The notes: a model not told the origin generated them from the sequence alone. Positions 25,792 to 34,457 are shown, counted from the first letter of the stretch. The stretch is 64,000 nt of DNA from UBA3951 sp050952125 (GCA_050952125.1 JBMNKK010000003.1:558001-622000); one strand, 5' to 3'. Program-made: numbers and translations.

Positions 25792-27183
25792 TCACAGGGC
25801 CACGGCTGCGCGTTCCGGGTGCGCTCCATCGATGCTGTCGTCCTCCACTGTCGTCACCTTCCGGTTGAAGAACTGGCCGATAGTGAAGGCCAACGCGATA
25901 GCCCCGCATATCGACACCGAGAGCCCTGGGTCAAATGCGCCGAGGACGCCCGACAGCGCGGCGCCGACCGGCGACGTAAACTGAGCCACAACCCGCCGCA
26001 CGGCGAATACGCGGCCCTGCATCTCGCGGGGCGTCAGGGTCTGCCAGATGGTCTGAGAGTGTGAGTTGGCTGCCGGAAGAGCGAACATGGTGAGAACGAT
26101 CGATCCAATAGACAAGTAGAGCACTTTCGAAAGGCCAAATACCGCCTGAGCAATCCCGCTCAGCACGAGCGAAACCAACACTCCGTACAATCTTTTTCGC
26201 CTGAGTCCTCCCCACGCCGTGATGATGAACCCGCCGACGAGGCCTCCTATCGCTCCAGCCGAACTCATGAGCGCGAGGACGCCCTCATAGGAAAGGCCCA
26301 GTCTCGTATAGTCGGCTGCAAGGCTGTCACGGACGATCATAGGACGGAGCACGTCAAAGGGCGCTGAGCACAAGTTGACCACCGCAAATGTAGCCAGGAG
26401 CCACATGAGGCCCCGCCGCCTTCCAATGAAGGCCATCCCTTCCTTGACGTCGGTCCACAGGCCGGCTGGCTTTAGGGCAGGTGTCCCGGCCATCCGTGGA
26501 GAGGGTATGTTCAGATACAGAAGCCAAATCGCGGCGACTAAGAAACTCAGGGCGTCCATCGCGATTGCCAAGACCGCGCCTTCCGGCACACGGGCAACGA
26601 GCCTCGCGATCAAGCCCGGGTCGGGTGCTTTACGCAACAGGGCAGGGAGGCCGATGAGCGCCGCTGCAGCCGCCGGAGAGAGTATCCCCGATAGTGAGAA
26701 GATTGTCTGCATCATCCCGTTGGCGCGAGGGAGCTGATTTTCCGGAACCAGCATAGCGTACGAAGCATCAAAAGCCGAGCTGTGAAAGCATTGAAGCGAG
26801 GAATACAGAATCATGGCAGCCACGAGACTCCAGAGCTCTAGAGCGCCCGCGGCAAGAACGGCAGCCAGTGCTGCGCTGACCAACCCTAAGCCAACGTTGG
26901 TCCAGAACATTATCGTCTTGCGGTCGACCCTGTCGGCCAGGATTCCCGCGAAGGGAGCCAGGAGAACACTCGGCAACCCAAACGCCAGCGTCATCATGGA
27001 CAAGGCCGCGGCAAGGAGTCCCTTTTGGTCAGGATTAGGATAGAGGCCGGTCGTAAGCCATACGGCTACGGCAAACGAAGAAAGCTGGCTGCCAAACACA
27101 GAGAAGGCTTGAGACACCCATAGGCTAACAAACGTGCGAAAACCGTTTTCAGGCGGAGAGTACGCGGCTTCTTCTTCAGGCAC
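25792..27183 (-). CDS. MFS transporter, MFS_3 / enterobactin-exporter type
   Basis: A 463-residue, 12-helix major facilitator protein. The signature loop between helices 2 and 3 reads PFAGILADRVDRKTIMFW, and the second half has GALLRRK-type loops and the TPREMQGRVFA segment typical of the EntS/MFS_3 group. GTG 27183 is preferred because AGGAGG lies 8 nt upstream; the frame stays open to 27255. It lies 161 nt downstream of module copy 2 on the same strand. Members of this group are mostly drug or siderophore exporters. Here export of an amino-acid derivative is possible but unproven. Confidence 0.9.
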   Translation of the reverse strand: MPEEEAAYSPPENGFRTFVSLWVSQAFSVFGSQLSSFAVAVWLTTGLYPNPDQKGLLAAALSMMTLAFGLPSVLLAPFAGILADRVDRKTIMFWTNVGLGLVSAALAAVLAAGALELWSLVAAMILYSSLQCFHSSAFDASYAMLVPENQLPRANGMMQTIFSLSGILSPAAAAALIGLPALLRKAPDPGLIARLVARVPEGAVLAIAMDALSFLVAAIWLLYLNIPSPRMAGTPALKPAGLWTDVKEGMAFIGRRRGLMWLLATFAVVNLCSAPFDVLRPMIVRDSLAADYTRLGLSYEGVLALMSSAGAIGGLVGGFIITAWGGLRRKRLYGVLVSLVLSGIAQAVFGLSKVLYLSIGSIVLTMFALPAANSHSQTIWQTLTPREMQGRVFAVRRVVAQFTSPVGAALSGVLGAFDPGLSVSICGAIALAFTIGQFFNRKVTTVEDDSIDGAHPERAAVAL

Positions 27184-27344
27184 AGGAGACACCTCCTGTT
27201 GTGTGTGTAACAGCTTCCGGCGCAAACGGCAATAGCCTGAACGAACGCCATACAAAGAGAGGCACGAGCATCATCCCCGCTCATGCCTCTTGCCTGCACT
27301 ACTTAGAGCTTCGGTCGCGTGTCAAGCGTTACTGCCTACATTGA

Positions 27345-27962
27345 CTAGACTGACGCCCCGAGCCCAATCCAGTCCTTAATCAAGAACGCCACTCGGTCGA
27401 TAAGGAGCGACAGCCTGCCCATGGTGGCGTTACCGAAGGACGCGCCGAAGGCAACCATCATCATGATCTTCCCAACCTCGGGGATGAACTTCAGCGGCCC
27501 TTTCCCCGTAAGCGGTGCAGTCACCTTGCTCGAGAACAGGAAGTAGGCGAGAGTGCTGAACACGCCCACGACCAGGATGAGGTTGTCTAGGCTTGTCAGG
27601 GATACCAGTGTTGCGCCTACCTGGTCAAGGATTTCTGCCTGCAGCGCTCCTCGGAGACCCAGAGCGGCGCCGGTGGCACCGATAATCGCCATCGACACTC
27701 TGCTCATGTGCGACCACTTCGGGACCAGTCGCGTGAGGACGAGCGCCCCGAGCACAACGGGAATCAAGGCAGTCCAGTCCTGCGAAATCGCGGCGGCGCC
27801 CGAACGTATGATCTCGACGTTCACTACAAACGCGTGGCCGGCGGCGACTCCGAGGAATATGGGTTGGACCACATCAAACGCCGGGTTATTCTTGGCGAAC
27901 ACGGAACTTAATGTGGCGATTGTAAACAGAGCAGCGGTGAGAGTCCCTATGCCTCCGTTCAT
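27345..27962 (-). CDS. Module protein D, copy 2
   Basis: A 205-residue polytopic membrane protein with about six helices, counterpart of 9987-10586. Shared motifs are AKNNP/KENP near residue 24, GVAAGHA near 38, and MMVAFGASFGNATMGRLSLL in the last third, by far the best conserved part. It starts 14 nt after gene C, with GAGGGGGG upstream of the ATG. As the smallest and most hydrophobic partner it may form a membrane channel with B. That is inference. Confidence 0.76.
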   Translation of the reverse strand: MNGGIGTLTAALFTIATLSSVFAKNNPAFDVVQPIFLGVAAGHAFVVNVEIIRSGAAAISQDWTALIPVVLGALVLTRLVPKWSHMSRVSMAIIGATGAALGLRGALQAEILDQVGATLVSLTSLDNLILVVGVFSTLAYFLFSSKVTAPLTGKGPLKFIPEVGKIMMMVAFGASFGNATMGRLSLLIDRVAFLIKDWIGLGASV

Positions 27963-27976
27963 TATGTGACCCCCCT

Positions 27977-28831
27977 CTAGTTCGTTTTAACTTGCTTCTT
28001 CGGCTTTGTGACGAAGTAAGCGATATTGCCCAGTATTATGAAGCCCAGGATGGTGATGTGGGCGGCAGACTGAGCGTCCATCATCGCCACAGCATTCCCG
28101 GGGGCCTCAAGCAGGAGTTCGTACTCAGCTGCCGGCCGGAGCCCCCCGAGGAGGCCCTTGATCTGCCTTGACTGCAAGTACGGCATGATGTTCGGCGTCA
28201 TGACCGCGGTGACTCCCAGGACGACCGGGACGTCCGGATAAATGACGGCTACCTGCCTCACCCAAACCTGTGCTGTAGCAGCGCCGCCAGGTCCGACGTT
28301 GACCGAGACAACCATGTCCATGTCATTCATGTCCTGGACATCCTTCATCATCGCTATCTGGTCAACCGGAGTCCCTTCAGTGTCCGTCTTGAACACGCTG
28401 CGGAAGTCCTCGCTCATAGCGGCAACTGCGCTTTCGCCGCCGGCAAAATACCCCAAGTTTACAAAATCGGTGCCGTATACCTTTCCTGCGGCCTCGTACA
28501 ACTTGAGGTTCTGCTGAGCAAACATCGTCCCCTCAGCAACAGAGGTCACAGCGTATATCTTCGCGTCCTTCCGCAGAAAGTGACTGAGCATAGCTGCGGA
28601 GATCGGGTCGAGCTCGGCGGCCCCGCCGGGGCTGTAGTCAAAGGACACGAGCACCTTTGCGCCCGGCGCCAGCTTCTCTACCTCTTGGAATGCCTGACGA
28701 GTGGTATCGACAATCTCAAGCGGCAAGCCAAGCGGGTTAATCAGGGGAATGGCAATGCCGATCAGCATGATGAGATATATGATCCTCGAATCGGTCTTAA
28801 GGAGTTTCTCGAAGAACGACACACCGTGCAC
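27977..28831 (-). CDS. Module protein C, copy 2
   Basis: A 284-residue protein with an N-terminal helix (about 17-33), an alpha/beta soluble domain and a C-terminal helix (about 258-275) followed by a Lys-rich tail. It shares FDYSPGGAAE, GKVYGTDFVNLGYFAGGE, GLLGGLRPAAEYELLLEAPG and MDAQSAAH with copy 1 (9156-9986). The middle (about 140-215) has diverged and contains SVNVGPGGA, absent from copy 1. Conservation of motifs at both membrane borders suggests contacts with A, B or D. It starts 3 nt after gene B. No known family. Confidence 0.78.
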   Translation of the reverse strand: MHGVSFFEKLLKTDSRIIYLIMLIGIAIPLINPLGLPLEIVDTTRQAFQEVEKLAPGAKVLVSFDYSPGGAAELDPISAAMLSHFLRKDAKIYAVTSVAEGTMFAQQNLKLYEAAGKVYGTDFVNLGYFAGGESAVAAMSEDFRSVFKTDTEGTPVDQIAMMKDVQDMNDMDMVVSVNVGPGGAATAQVWVRQVAVIYPDVPVVLGVTAVMTPNIMPYLQSRQIKGLLGGLRPAAEYELLLEAPGNAVAMMDAQSAAHITILGFIILGNIAYFVTKPKKQVKTN

Positions 28832-28834
28832 CTC

Positions 28835-29464
28835 CTATTCTGTCGCGCCGAGATGGCGTCTGTTGTATCCCAGCAGAATACGCAAGCACTGCGAAACAAA
28901 ACCGATACCCATGGCTATCATGATGCCTCGTTGGCCTGCCACGTTAGGCACGTCCATAATCCACTGCGCGATATTCGGCATGGCGCCGGATACATACTCG
29001 CCAATGGGAACTCTGCCTATCATCAGGAGTCCTCCCGAAAGCAGAAGGATGGTGGCGTGCAGGTTCATCGCGCGGAACGCCCTGAAGCCCGACGAGCCGA
29101 TGTAGAAAGCGGTCAGCGAGAACATGGTAGCCCCGGTGGCATTGAGGATGTTGTCAAATATGAACACGTAAGCCGGAGACTTCTGGCCCGCTGTCAGCCC
29201 GAGCACTACTGTCACCGCAAAAGCGATCAGCAGGAGCACGCTCTTGAAGTAGCCGGCAGCCTTCCGGTTGATGCTTCTACCGTGAACCATAAGCAGGTTG
29301 CACGTACCGACGATAATCGTGAAAGCCGTTATGATAGGAGTCCAACTACGGATGAGTCCGGAAATATCGCTGGCCCAAGGGGCGACGAAGAAGAACTCGA
29401 TCATCATGATTGCCCCAATAAAGAAGGTTACCAGCAGAGGTAAGACGTTCTTCAGCATTGTCAC
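28835..29464 (-). CDS. Module protein B, copy 2
   Basis: A 209-residue, roughly six-helix membrane protein, counterpart of 8529-9143. Shared motifs are AFYIGSSGFRAFRA against AFYISSAGYRAFRA, RVPIG against RAPLG, and PNVAGQRGI against PNVAGMRGI. It starts 5 nt after gene A with GGAGGGGTG as ribosome site, so translation is tightly linked. The function is unknown and no transporter signature is seen. Confidence 0.78.
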   Translation of the reverse strand: MTMLKNVLPLLVTFFIGAIMMIEFFFVAPWASDISGLIRSWTPIITAFTIIVGTCNLLMVHGRSINRKAAGYFKSVLLLIAFAVTVVLGLTAGQKSPAYVFIFDNILNATGATMFSLTAFYIGSSGFRAFRAMNLHATILLLSGGLLMIGRVPIGEYVSGAMPNIAQWIMDVPNVAGQRGIMIAMGIGFVSQCLRILLGYNRRHLGATE

Positions 29465-29469
29465 CCCTC

Positions 29470-30243
29470 CTACTTCGCGATTAGTTGATTAATGAAATCC
29501 GTGCCGAAGGTCCTCATAATCGCACCGATGAGAATTAGTGCCAGGCACAACAGCTTGCCGTAGTCTTCGCCAACAAGGCTGCCTACCGCAACCGCGTCGT
29601 CAGAGAAGTAGGCGGATGCAGCCAACACTTCCTCACCAATGAGAACGTAGTCACAAGCCGCCACAAAGAAGGGCAGCTGATAAGCGTTTGTGGTGCCCGC
29701 GATCTGGATTGCACCCGCCTGCTGACCGGACTCCGCGATGACTAGAGCCTCAGCCGCGAAGTAACCGATCATGAGGTTTGCCTGGATATCTTCCTTGCGG
29801 ATGATCTCGGCGATCTCGCTAGCGTATGCCCACTGGTCAGTGGAAAGATAGCGGACTCTGTCGACGTGGTAGGCTTCCGGGTGCCCTACCTCAGCGTATG
29901 AGTTCCGCACGATCTCTTCGCTGACGGTCTGCACGTCGCCGGAGCCGGTCGTTGTTATGAAATCGACGTCCATACGAGCCGCTTTCTGCGATATGTGAGC
30001 CAATATGTCCATCGTGGCAAACATGGTGGGAGCGCCTCGCGTGGTGAGGTTGCCGACTCCCGGCGTATAGTGAACGCCCCTACCCATCTCAACGGCTCTG
30101 CCGATAGCTTCATCTATGGCGTCGAGAGCGGGCATAGGTCTGAACCCGGGCTTTGCGCCGGTCTTGACCTTCTTGATCTGAACCAGAATGGCGCCGCAGA
30201 TGAAGATACCTACGGCGAACAGGAAAATCCGACCTTCGACCAT
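29470..30243 (-). CDS. Module protein A, copy 2 (perhaps DUF6754)
   Basis: A 257-residue protein with an N-terminal helix (about 5-23), a large soluble domain and a C-terminal hydrophobic helix, counterpart of 7737-8513. The block ALDAIDEAIGRAVEMGRGVH and then YTPG near 40-62 is almost the same as in copy 1. NLMIGYFAAEALVIAESG, GAIQIAGT and CDYVLIGEE follow. The ATG follows AAAGGAGGCC. It is the first module gene, 30 nt downstream of a serine hydrolase gene that copy 1 lacks. My DUF6754 association is from memory only. Confidence 0.8.
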   Translation of the reverse strand: MVEGRIFLFAVGIFICGAILVQIKKVKTGAKPGFRPMPALDAIDEAIGRAVEMGRGVHYTPGVGNLTTRGAPTMFATMDILAHISQKAARMDVDFITTTGSGDVQTVSEEIVRNSYAEVGHPEAYHVDRVRYLSTDQWAYASEIAEIIRKEDIQANLMIGYFAAEALVIAESGQQAGAIQIAGTTNAYQLPFFVAACDYVLIGEEVLAASAYFSDDAVAVGSLVGEDYGKLLCLALILIGAIMRTFGTDFINQLIAK

Positions 30244-30273
30244 GAGCCTAGGCCTCCTTTATACGTGTTGTGA

Positions 30274-31062
30274 TTATTCCGAAGCATGCTGGTACAGGAG
30301 TTTTGAGACCTCGGACACGAGATCGTCTCCGGTAGGCTTAGCAGGAACTCCCGTGCAGCAGATAGCCGCGACATAATCCCTGCCTGATCCTTCCGGGCCG
30401 AATACGATGCCCGCATCATGTGAACTTATCTCCTGAGTACCTGTCTTGTGAGCGATGACCGTATTGGGCGGGAGATAACGCGGAATCTTGTGCTTAACCT
30501 GCTGCTTCTTCATTATGCGCAGCATGGCGTCGCTCGCTTCCGGACTCACGATTTCTCGCCTATACAGCTTCTCCAGCAGGATTCCCATGGACTTGGGGCT
30601 GATGGTGTTGTCTTTCTTTAGGTCGTCTATGCCGGCTCCTACGAAGTACCGCTTGAGCACGACATCAGGAGCATCGTATCTCTTGCAGAGCTCGGTGACT
30701 TTGTCGAACCCGACCAGGTCGATCATCTTGTTTGACGCCGTGTTGTCACTGATGATGATCATGAGAGTAGTCAGGTTATGCACGGACAGTTGAACCGGAA
30801 GTTGAAGATGCTTTAGAATCCCGCTTCCGTTTGGGCCACCCGTATCTTTGTCTACGGTCAAGATCTGGTCCAAACCGAACTTGCCCCGCGCATGTTGATT
30901 GAAGACTTCCATCATGATAGGAACTTTGATTACGCTCGCTGCCGGGAAGATGTGGCCCGAGTTGTACTCGATGGTCTCTCCGGTGTCGAGCCGCTTGAAG
31001 TACACACCTAACGTAGCCGACTTGTCCTTTGCCAGTTGTTCGATCGCTGCTTGCACGTCCAC
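30274..31062 (-). CDS. Class A beta-lactamase-fold serine hydrolase, cytoplasmic and lacking the Glu166 motif
   Basis: A 262-residue protein with the three penicillin-recognising motifs: SVIK (Ser43, Lys46), SDN at 105-107 and KTG at 206-208. It has no signal peptide. The class A omega-loop motif ExxLN, which supplies the deacylating Glu166, is not present before the ISPKSMGILLEKL segment. It is therefore more likely a peptidase, amidase or esterase of this fold than an antibiotic-degrading enzyme. The GTG start follows AAGGAGGCG. It is the first gene after the T-box-like leader and directly precedes module copy 2, so it probably works on the module's substrate. Confidence 0.85.
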   Translation of the reverse strand: MDVQAAIEQLAKDKSATLGVYFKRLDTGETIEYNSGHIFPAASVIKVPIMMEVFNQHARGKFGLDQILTVDKDTGGPNGSGILKHLQLPVQLSVHNLTTLMIIISDNTASNKMIDLVGFDKVTELCKRYDAPDVVLKRYFVGAGIDDLKKDNTISPKSMGILLEKLYRREIVSPEASDAMLRIMKKQQVKHKIPRYLPPNTVIAHKTGTQEISSHDAGIVFGPEGSGRDYVAAICCTGVPAKPTGDDLVSEVSKLLYQHASE

Positions 31063-31097
31063 TTGTTCATCGCCTCCTTGTTGCTGTCCAATTCAAA

Positions 31098-31330
31098 CTA
31101 CCGCGTTGGGACCGGGACAAGCAGAGGATACCCGGGATCACCTCCTGATCGGTGTCTGGACTTCTCATGCGGTAGCACCCAGCAGCAAGGTCCTGCCTTA
31201 TACCTGCCTCATACGGGGCGGGTCGTGTTGCTCGGAGGAATCTTTCGGTAAACGAAACGCTTCCGCACGAGAGTCACAGAAACTTCTGCAACTACTCGTC
31301 AAAAACCTGCGTTTACCTGAAGTTTTACTA
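31098..31330 (-). promoter_or_regulatory. T-box-like leader upstream of the serine hydrolase/module operon
   Basis: Read leftward, the leader has GACGAGTAGTTGCAGAAG near its start (stem I-like), CTCCGAGC in the middle, and CTGGGTGCTACCGC at 31170-31183, close to the T-box consensus AGGGTGGTACCGCG. The CTACCGC part (31169-31175) can pair with GCGGTAG (31098-31104), which is followed by TTTGAATT, as in a terminator that competes with the T-box antiterminator. Against it: the UGGN bulge that should pair with the tRNA CCA end reads UGCU, and the T run is short. I could not define the specifier codon. If real, the operon responds to an uncharged tRNA. Confidence 0.42.
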
Positions 31331-31562
31331 TACTTACCAGTTGGAATGTTCAGAGTTGCCTAGGACGCGGGGTTGCTTATTATCGTCAATGAACATAGTG
31401 AATCGGTTCTGACATGTGCTGAGGACCTCGCCAATGGCCTTTCTACCGTACGAGTGAAGCCCATCCATTGACCTTGAGTAATCCCATAGAACCGCTCTAG
31501 GCATGTTCGATGGTGTGTATTGTTTGTCCGGTGCTGGTCGTGCCTGATAAGATCCGGGTAGC

Positions 31563-31964
31563 TTATGAGTCTTCCCACGTGTAGTTCGGGTCCTCGAAGA
31601 GGCAAAACGGATGCCCGGCCGGATCGAAGAACACGTTGACGCCTTTTAGGAATTGCGTAGGCGCCAGCGTGGCCCCGCAATCCAATGCGTGCTTAGTCGC
31701 CGCTTCAAGGTTATCGACAAGGAAGTCCATGTGGAGCATCTTCTGCGGTTTCCCAGGCTCCTCAGGCCAGACCGGAGGAACGTAGAGTTCCTCTGACTGG
31801 AACGACATCCCGGTCCCGCCCTTGGGATCCCGCATCAGGACCCAATCGGGCTCTACAACCGTCTTTTCCCAGCCGAGCAGCCTCGAGTAAAAATCCGACA
31901 ACTCCTTGGCGTCGTGGCAATCCAAAACGATCGTGCGAAGTTTGATTTTCACATTGCTGGCCAT
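31563..31964 (-). CDS. VOC-superfamily (glyoxalase-like) protein
   Basis: A 133-residue single vicinal-oxygen-chelate module with two beta-alpha-beta-beta-beta units. LRTIVLDCHDAKELSDFYSR at 9-28 is the standard opening. Possible metal ligands are His78 in LHMDF and Glu124 in FCLFED. The fold occurs in glyoxalases, dioxygenases and resistance proteins, so substrate cannot be given. ATG 31964 is chosen over the open frame to 32009 because GGAGGG lies 6 nt upstream. It lies 41 nt after the methyltransferase gene and is probably co-transcribed. About 230 nt between this gene and the T-box-like leader hold nothing I recognise. Confidence 0.9.
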   Translation of the reverse strand: MASNVKIKLRTIVLDCHDAKELSDFYSRLLGWEKTVVEPDWVLMRDPKGGTGMSFQSEELYVPPVWPEEPGKPQKMLHMDFLVDNLEAATKHALDCGATLAPTQFLKGVNVFFDPAGHPFCLFEDPNYTWEDS

Positions 31965-32005
31965 GCGCAGCCCTCCAGGTGGTTCCCGAGCGACGCGTAT
32001 TGGGC

Positions 32006-32797
32006 TCAAGCCTTCCTCGCCCAGATGATTGCCCGGTTTCCGATAACATCCTCATCTATAGGTCTACGATCATAGCCCCCGTATTCTTGCTCAATCTCCA
32101 AGCCCGCGTCAGTCAGCCACGAGTGGACCTGATCAAGTGTCGGGAAATACTTGACGGACGAGAGATCAAAGACTTCCATCTCCCCGCCCGCGGGGGTTAT
32201 CTCGTAGCGCCTCCTGCTTCGGTCAATTCTGGTTTCCGGGGAGTAGTCGCCGCTAATGATTATGTACTTTCCGTAAGTTCCCCGATCATCCGTTCCCTCA
32301 AAGCAGATCCACTCACGCCGATTAGAGGAAGTCTCGGCGGGTCTGTTGTAGCAGTCAAGGTCCAGATAGAGCCGGCCGCCGGCCTTAAGAGACTCGGAAG
32401 CTCTACGAATCAGCAAGGCTTGAGCTTGGCTGTAGTCCATATCTGAGACGATGTTAAGCAGGATGTTCCCCGCAAGGAGCACAACATCGTAGTCCTTGCC
32501 CCAGTCCCCAGCAACTGCGTCGGCGTAGTAGCATCTAGCGTTGGGGAACGGCCGGATCCTCGCCTCGCAACGCTCAAGCATTGCTCTATCTGAGTCAAAG
32601 CCCGTGACGATGTGCCCGGCCCCGGCGAGCGGCGCGAGGATCCTTCCTCCGCCGCACGCGACCTCAAGTATCCGCTTGGGGGGGCTTCCTACAGTATTGA
32701 GTATAAACTCCACTTCGTCGGCCTGTATTACCTGTTGTTCGTAGATGTAAGCGTACCAGTGGTCCTTGCAGTCGCTAACGTAGTCCAGTTTCTTCAC
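32006..32797 (-). CDS. Class I SAM-dependent methyltransferase
   Basis: A 263-residue Rossmann-type methyltransferase. SAM motif I is ILEVACGGGRI at 43-53, the acidic end of strand 2 is GFDSD, and motif IV is DVVLLAGNILLNI. The C-terminal part is an insertion-rich substrate lid. The acceptor cannot be deduced. It overlaps no neighbour, and the 105 nt upstream, between it and the HEAT/opine chimera, show no gene. Confidence 0.88.
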   Translation of the reverse strand: MKKLDYVSDCKDHWYAYIYEQQVIQADEVEFILNTVGSPPKRILEVACGGGRILAPLAGAGHIVTGFDSDRAMLERCEARIRPFPNARCYYADAVAGDWGKDYDVVLLAGNILLNIVSDMDYSQAQALLIRRASESLKAGGRLYLDLDCYNRPAETSSNRREWICFEGTDDRGTYGKYIIISGDYSPETRIDRSRRRYEITPAGGEMEVFDLSSVKYFPTLDQVHSWLTDAGLEIEQEYGGYDRRPIDEDVIGNRAIIWARKA

Positions 32798-32902
32798 CTC
32801 ATAGATGGGAGTGCGGCATACCCGGGGCCTCTTTCAACTGCACGCTCTTAACAGCAGCCCGAGCCTTGTTCTTCAGCCTGTCGAGTGCGGATTGTGCTGC
32901 AT

Positions 32903-33817
32903 CTATCTCTCTCTCACAGTAGCCAGTATTCCGTCTCGATCTAGCCCCTCCAGCCCAAGCCGAGCTAGTGAGTAACCGGCGCTTCGGTAGTCTACATCCA
33001 TGATTGCACTCGCCAATTGCACGCAGAGCTCCATTGTGGGGGCAGGCACCCCTGCCGCCTCTGCCAGCGAAAGTCCTGCTACGACAAGATAGGGAACATC
33101 CTCGGTGACGTAGCGGCTCTTAAGTCCAAAGCCTTTGACTTCCGTGTACGGCCCGTCGAGGGCGGTCACGTAGTCGGTGATTGTGTTCCTGCCGCGGTCG
33201 CCGTGAGTTCCCATCTGCGCCTCAATCTGCCGTTTTGCTTTCTTATCGAGGATATCGCCTGACAGGGCATCCTGGATGAAGGCCTCGATAGTGTCCGACG
33301 TGCTGTTCGACCTTATCACCATCAGTGTGTTCACTATGTCCAGGAGTATGGACTTTCTCATGGTTTCTCTCTGGCCGGCGAGGTCGAACGCTACGAGTCT
33401 ATCCGCGATCTTCGGGCCGAGATCCGGTTTGTACAGCGCTATCCTACTTAACCCCTGTATGCACTGGCGCACCGTTATTGGCTTTGGATCGTTAAGAATG
33501 TGAAGGTAATCCTCGAGTGTTGCTTCCATCTTCCCGGCTGAATCCCACTTGGCGTTGTCGGCGATGAGCATAAGGCCTATGGACCTTTGATAGGAGTTGT
33601 CGCTATTCAGTTTGGCGCGGAAGACGTCCCAATAAGGGTACACATCGCCCGCGAGGGAGGATCTGCACTGAAGCAGAAGAAGCGCCTTGAACCGGGCATT
33701 GTCATCGCTAAGCGTCAGCCACTCGACGAGCTGCGAAATATCGTCCGCACTCAGGGTCTCTGATACTTTCGGTAGGTCGTCTTTCGGGATCAATGCGAGA
33801 CTCTCCGCTGCTATCAT
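32903..33817 (-). CDS. Chimeric ORF: HEAT-like N-terminal part fused to opine dehydrogenase C-terminal end
   Basis: A 304-residue frame made of two unrelated parts. Residues 1-200 are an alpha-helical HEAT-repeat-like protein that ends LDKKAKRQIEAQM, a natural-looking C terminus. Residues 212-304 match the C-terminal end of octopine/nopaline-type opine dehydrogenases: RYVTEDVPYLVV, then AGVPAPTMELCVQLASAIM and YSLARLGLEG. The opine dehydrogenase NAD domain is absent. The join is near 33190-33215. This looks like an in-frame fusion left by a deletion. The HEAT half could still fold. GGGGGAAA precedes the ATG. Confidence 0.75.
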   Translation of the reverse strand: MIAAESLALIPKDDLPKVSETLSADDISQLVEWLTLSDDNARFKALLLLQCRSSLAGDVYPYWDVFRAKLNSDNSYQRSIGLMLIADNAKWDSAGKMEATLEDYLHILNDPKPITVRQCIQGLSRIALYKPDLGPKIADRLVAFDLAGQRETMRKSILLDIVNTLMVIRSNSTSDTIEAFIQDALSGDILDKKAKRQIEAQMGTHGDRGRNTITDYVTALDGPYTEVKGFGLKSRYVTEDVPYLVVAGLSLAEAAGVPAPTMELCVQLASAIMDVDYRSAGYSLARLGLEGLDRDGILATVRER

Positions 33818-34297
33818 GTTTCCCCCTCCAGTCTTGCCACCTTATGCCTGCAGTACGCTGCATAGGGGATCTCCGAGCCTCACCCACCGTCCGCCATCTC
33901 ACTGTTGGTCAGTGCGGGCTCTTCTACAGCATACTAACGCCTGTTGTTTTCTCGCAGTGTGCCAAGCTTATTCCCAGTAGCAAACACATAGTAGCACCTA
34001 ATCGCATTTGAGGAATTCCTTTGTTGGCGCGAAGTAAACGCTGGCTCAGTCATGATTCTCTCAACAAGTTAAAGTCGCATGGTTGTGGATTTCTCGCCTA
34101 TCTGTTACCGCAGTCTGCCGTAGCCTAAATAGAAGTGGCTACCAATCCGCACATCAACATGGTCAACAGCCTCATCAGCTGTCATTCGGCATCTACTTGT
34201 CGTGCTCCGCCGCGACGCAACTCAAGATCCTGTAACATAACGTGATAGTCGCCCAGCTTCACTTCGCGAACAAAGAAAGCGTATGCGCCAACTATCC
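33818..34297. other. Intergenic region, no feature recognised
   Basis: About 480 nt upstream of the chimeric gene and downstream of the small zinc-ribbon gene. I see no gene, strong hairpin or repeat. Short open frames exist on both strands but lack ribosome sites and recognisable content. Confidence 0.4.
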
Positions 34298-34438
34298 CTA
34301 CCTGATTTTTATGTGCGAAGTATTGTTGCACTTAGGACACGGGGGAAGAGTATCGGTCCTATCATCCAGAACCACAAGCTGCCCGCAGGCTATGCACTGA
34401 TAGGTGCCCTTCCCTGGTTTCTGACCGGTCTTGTACAT
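34298..34438 (-). CDS. Small rubredoxin-like zinc-ribbon protein
   Basis: A 46-residue protein, MYKTGQKPGKG followed by two metal-binding knuckles, CIAC and CPKC. This is the pattern of small zinc-ribbon proteins related to rubredoxin-like and YjdM-type domains. ATG 34438 is chosen because GGAGG lies 7 nt before it. The frame is open further upstream, but that part overlaps the neighbouring gene in a different frame. It sits 19 nt after the gene at 34458-34673 and is surely co-transcribed. A role in metal binding or redox is likely, with the partner unknown. Confidence 0.75.
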   Translation of the reverse strand: MYKTGQKPGKGTYQCIACGQLVVLDDRTDTLPPCPKCNNTSHIKIR

Positions 34439-34457
34439 CCCGAAATCCTCCTCTATC

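Noticed and set aside
28580..29443. A 287-codon plus-strand open frame
   Set aside because: It is antisense to module genes B and C of copy 2, with composition typical of a shadow frame.
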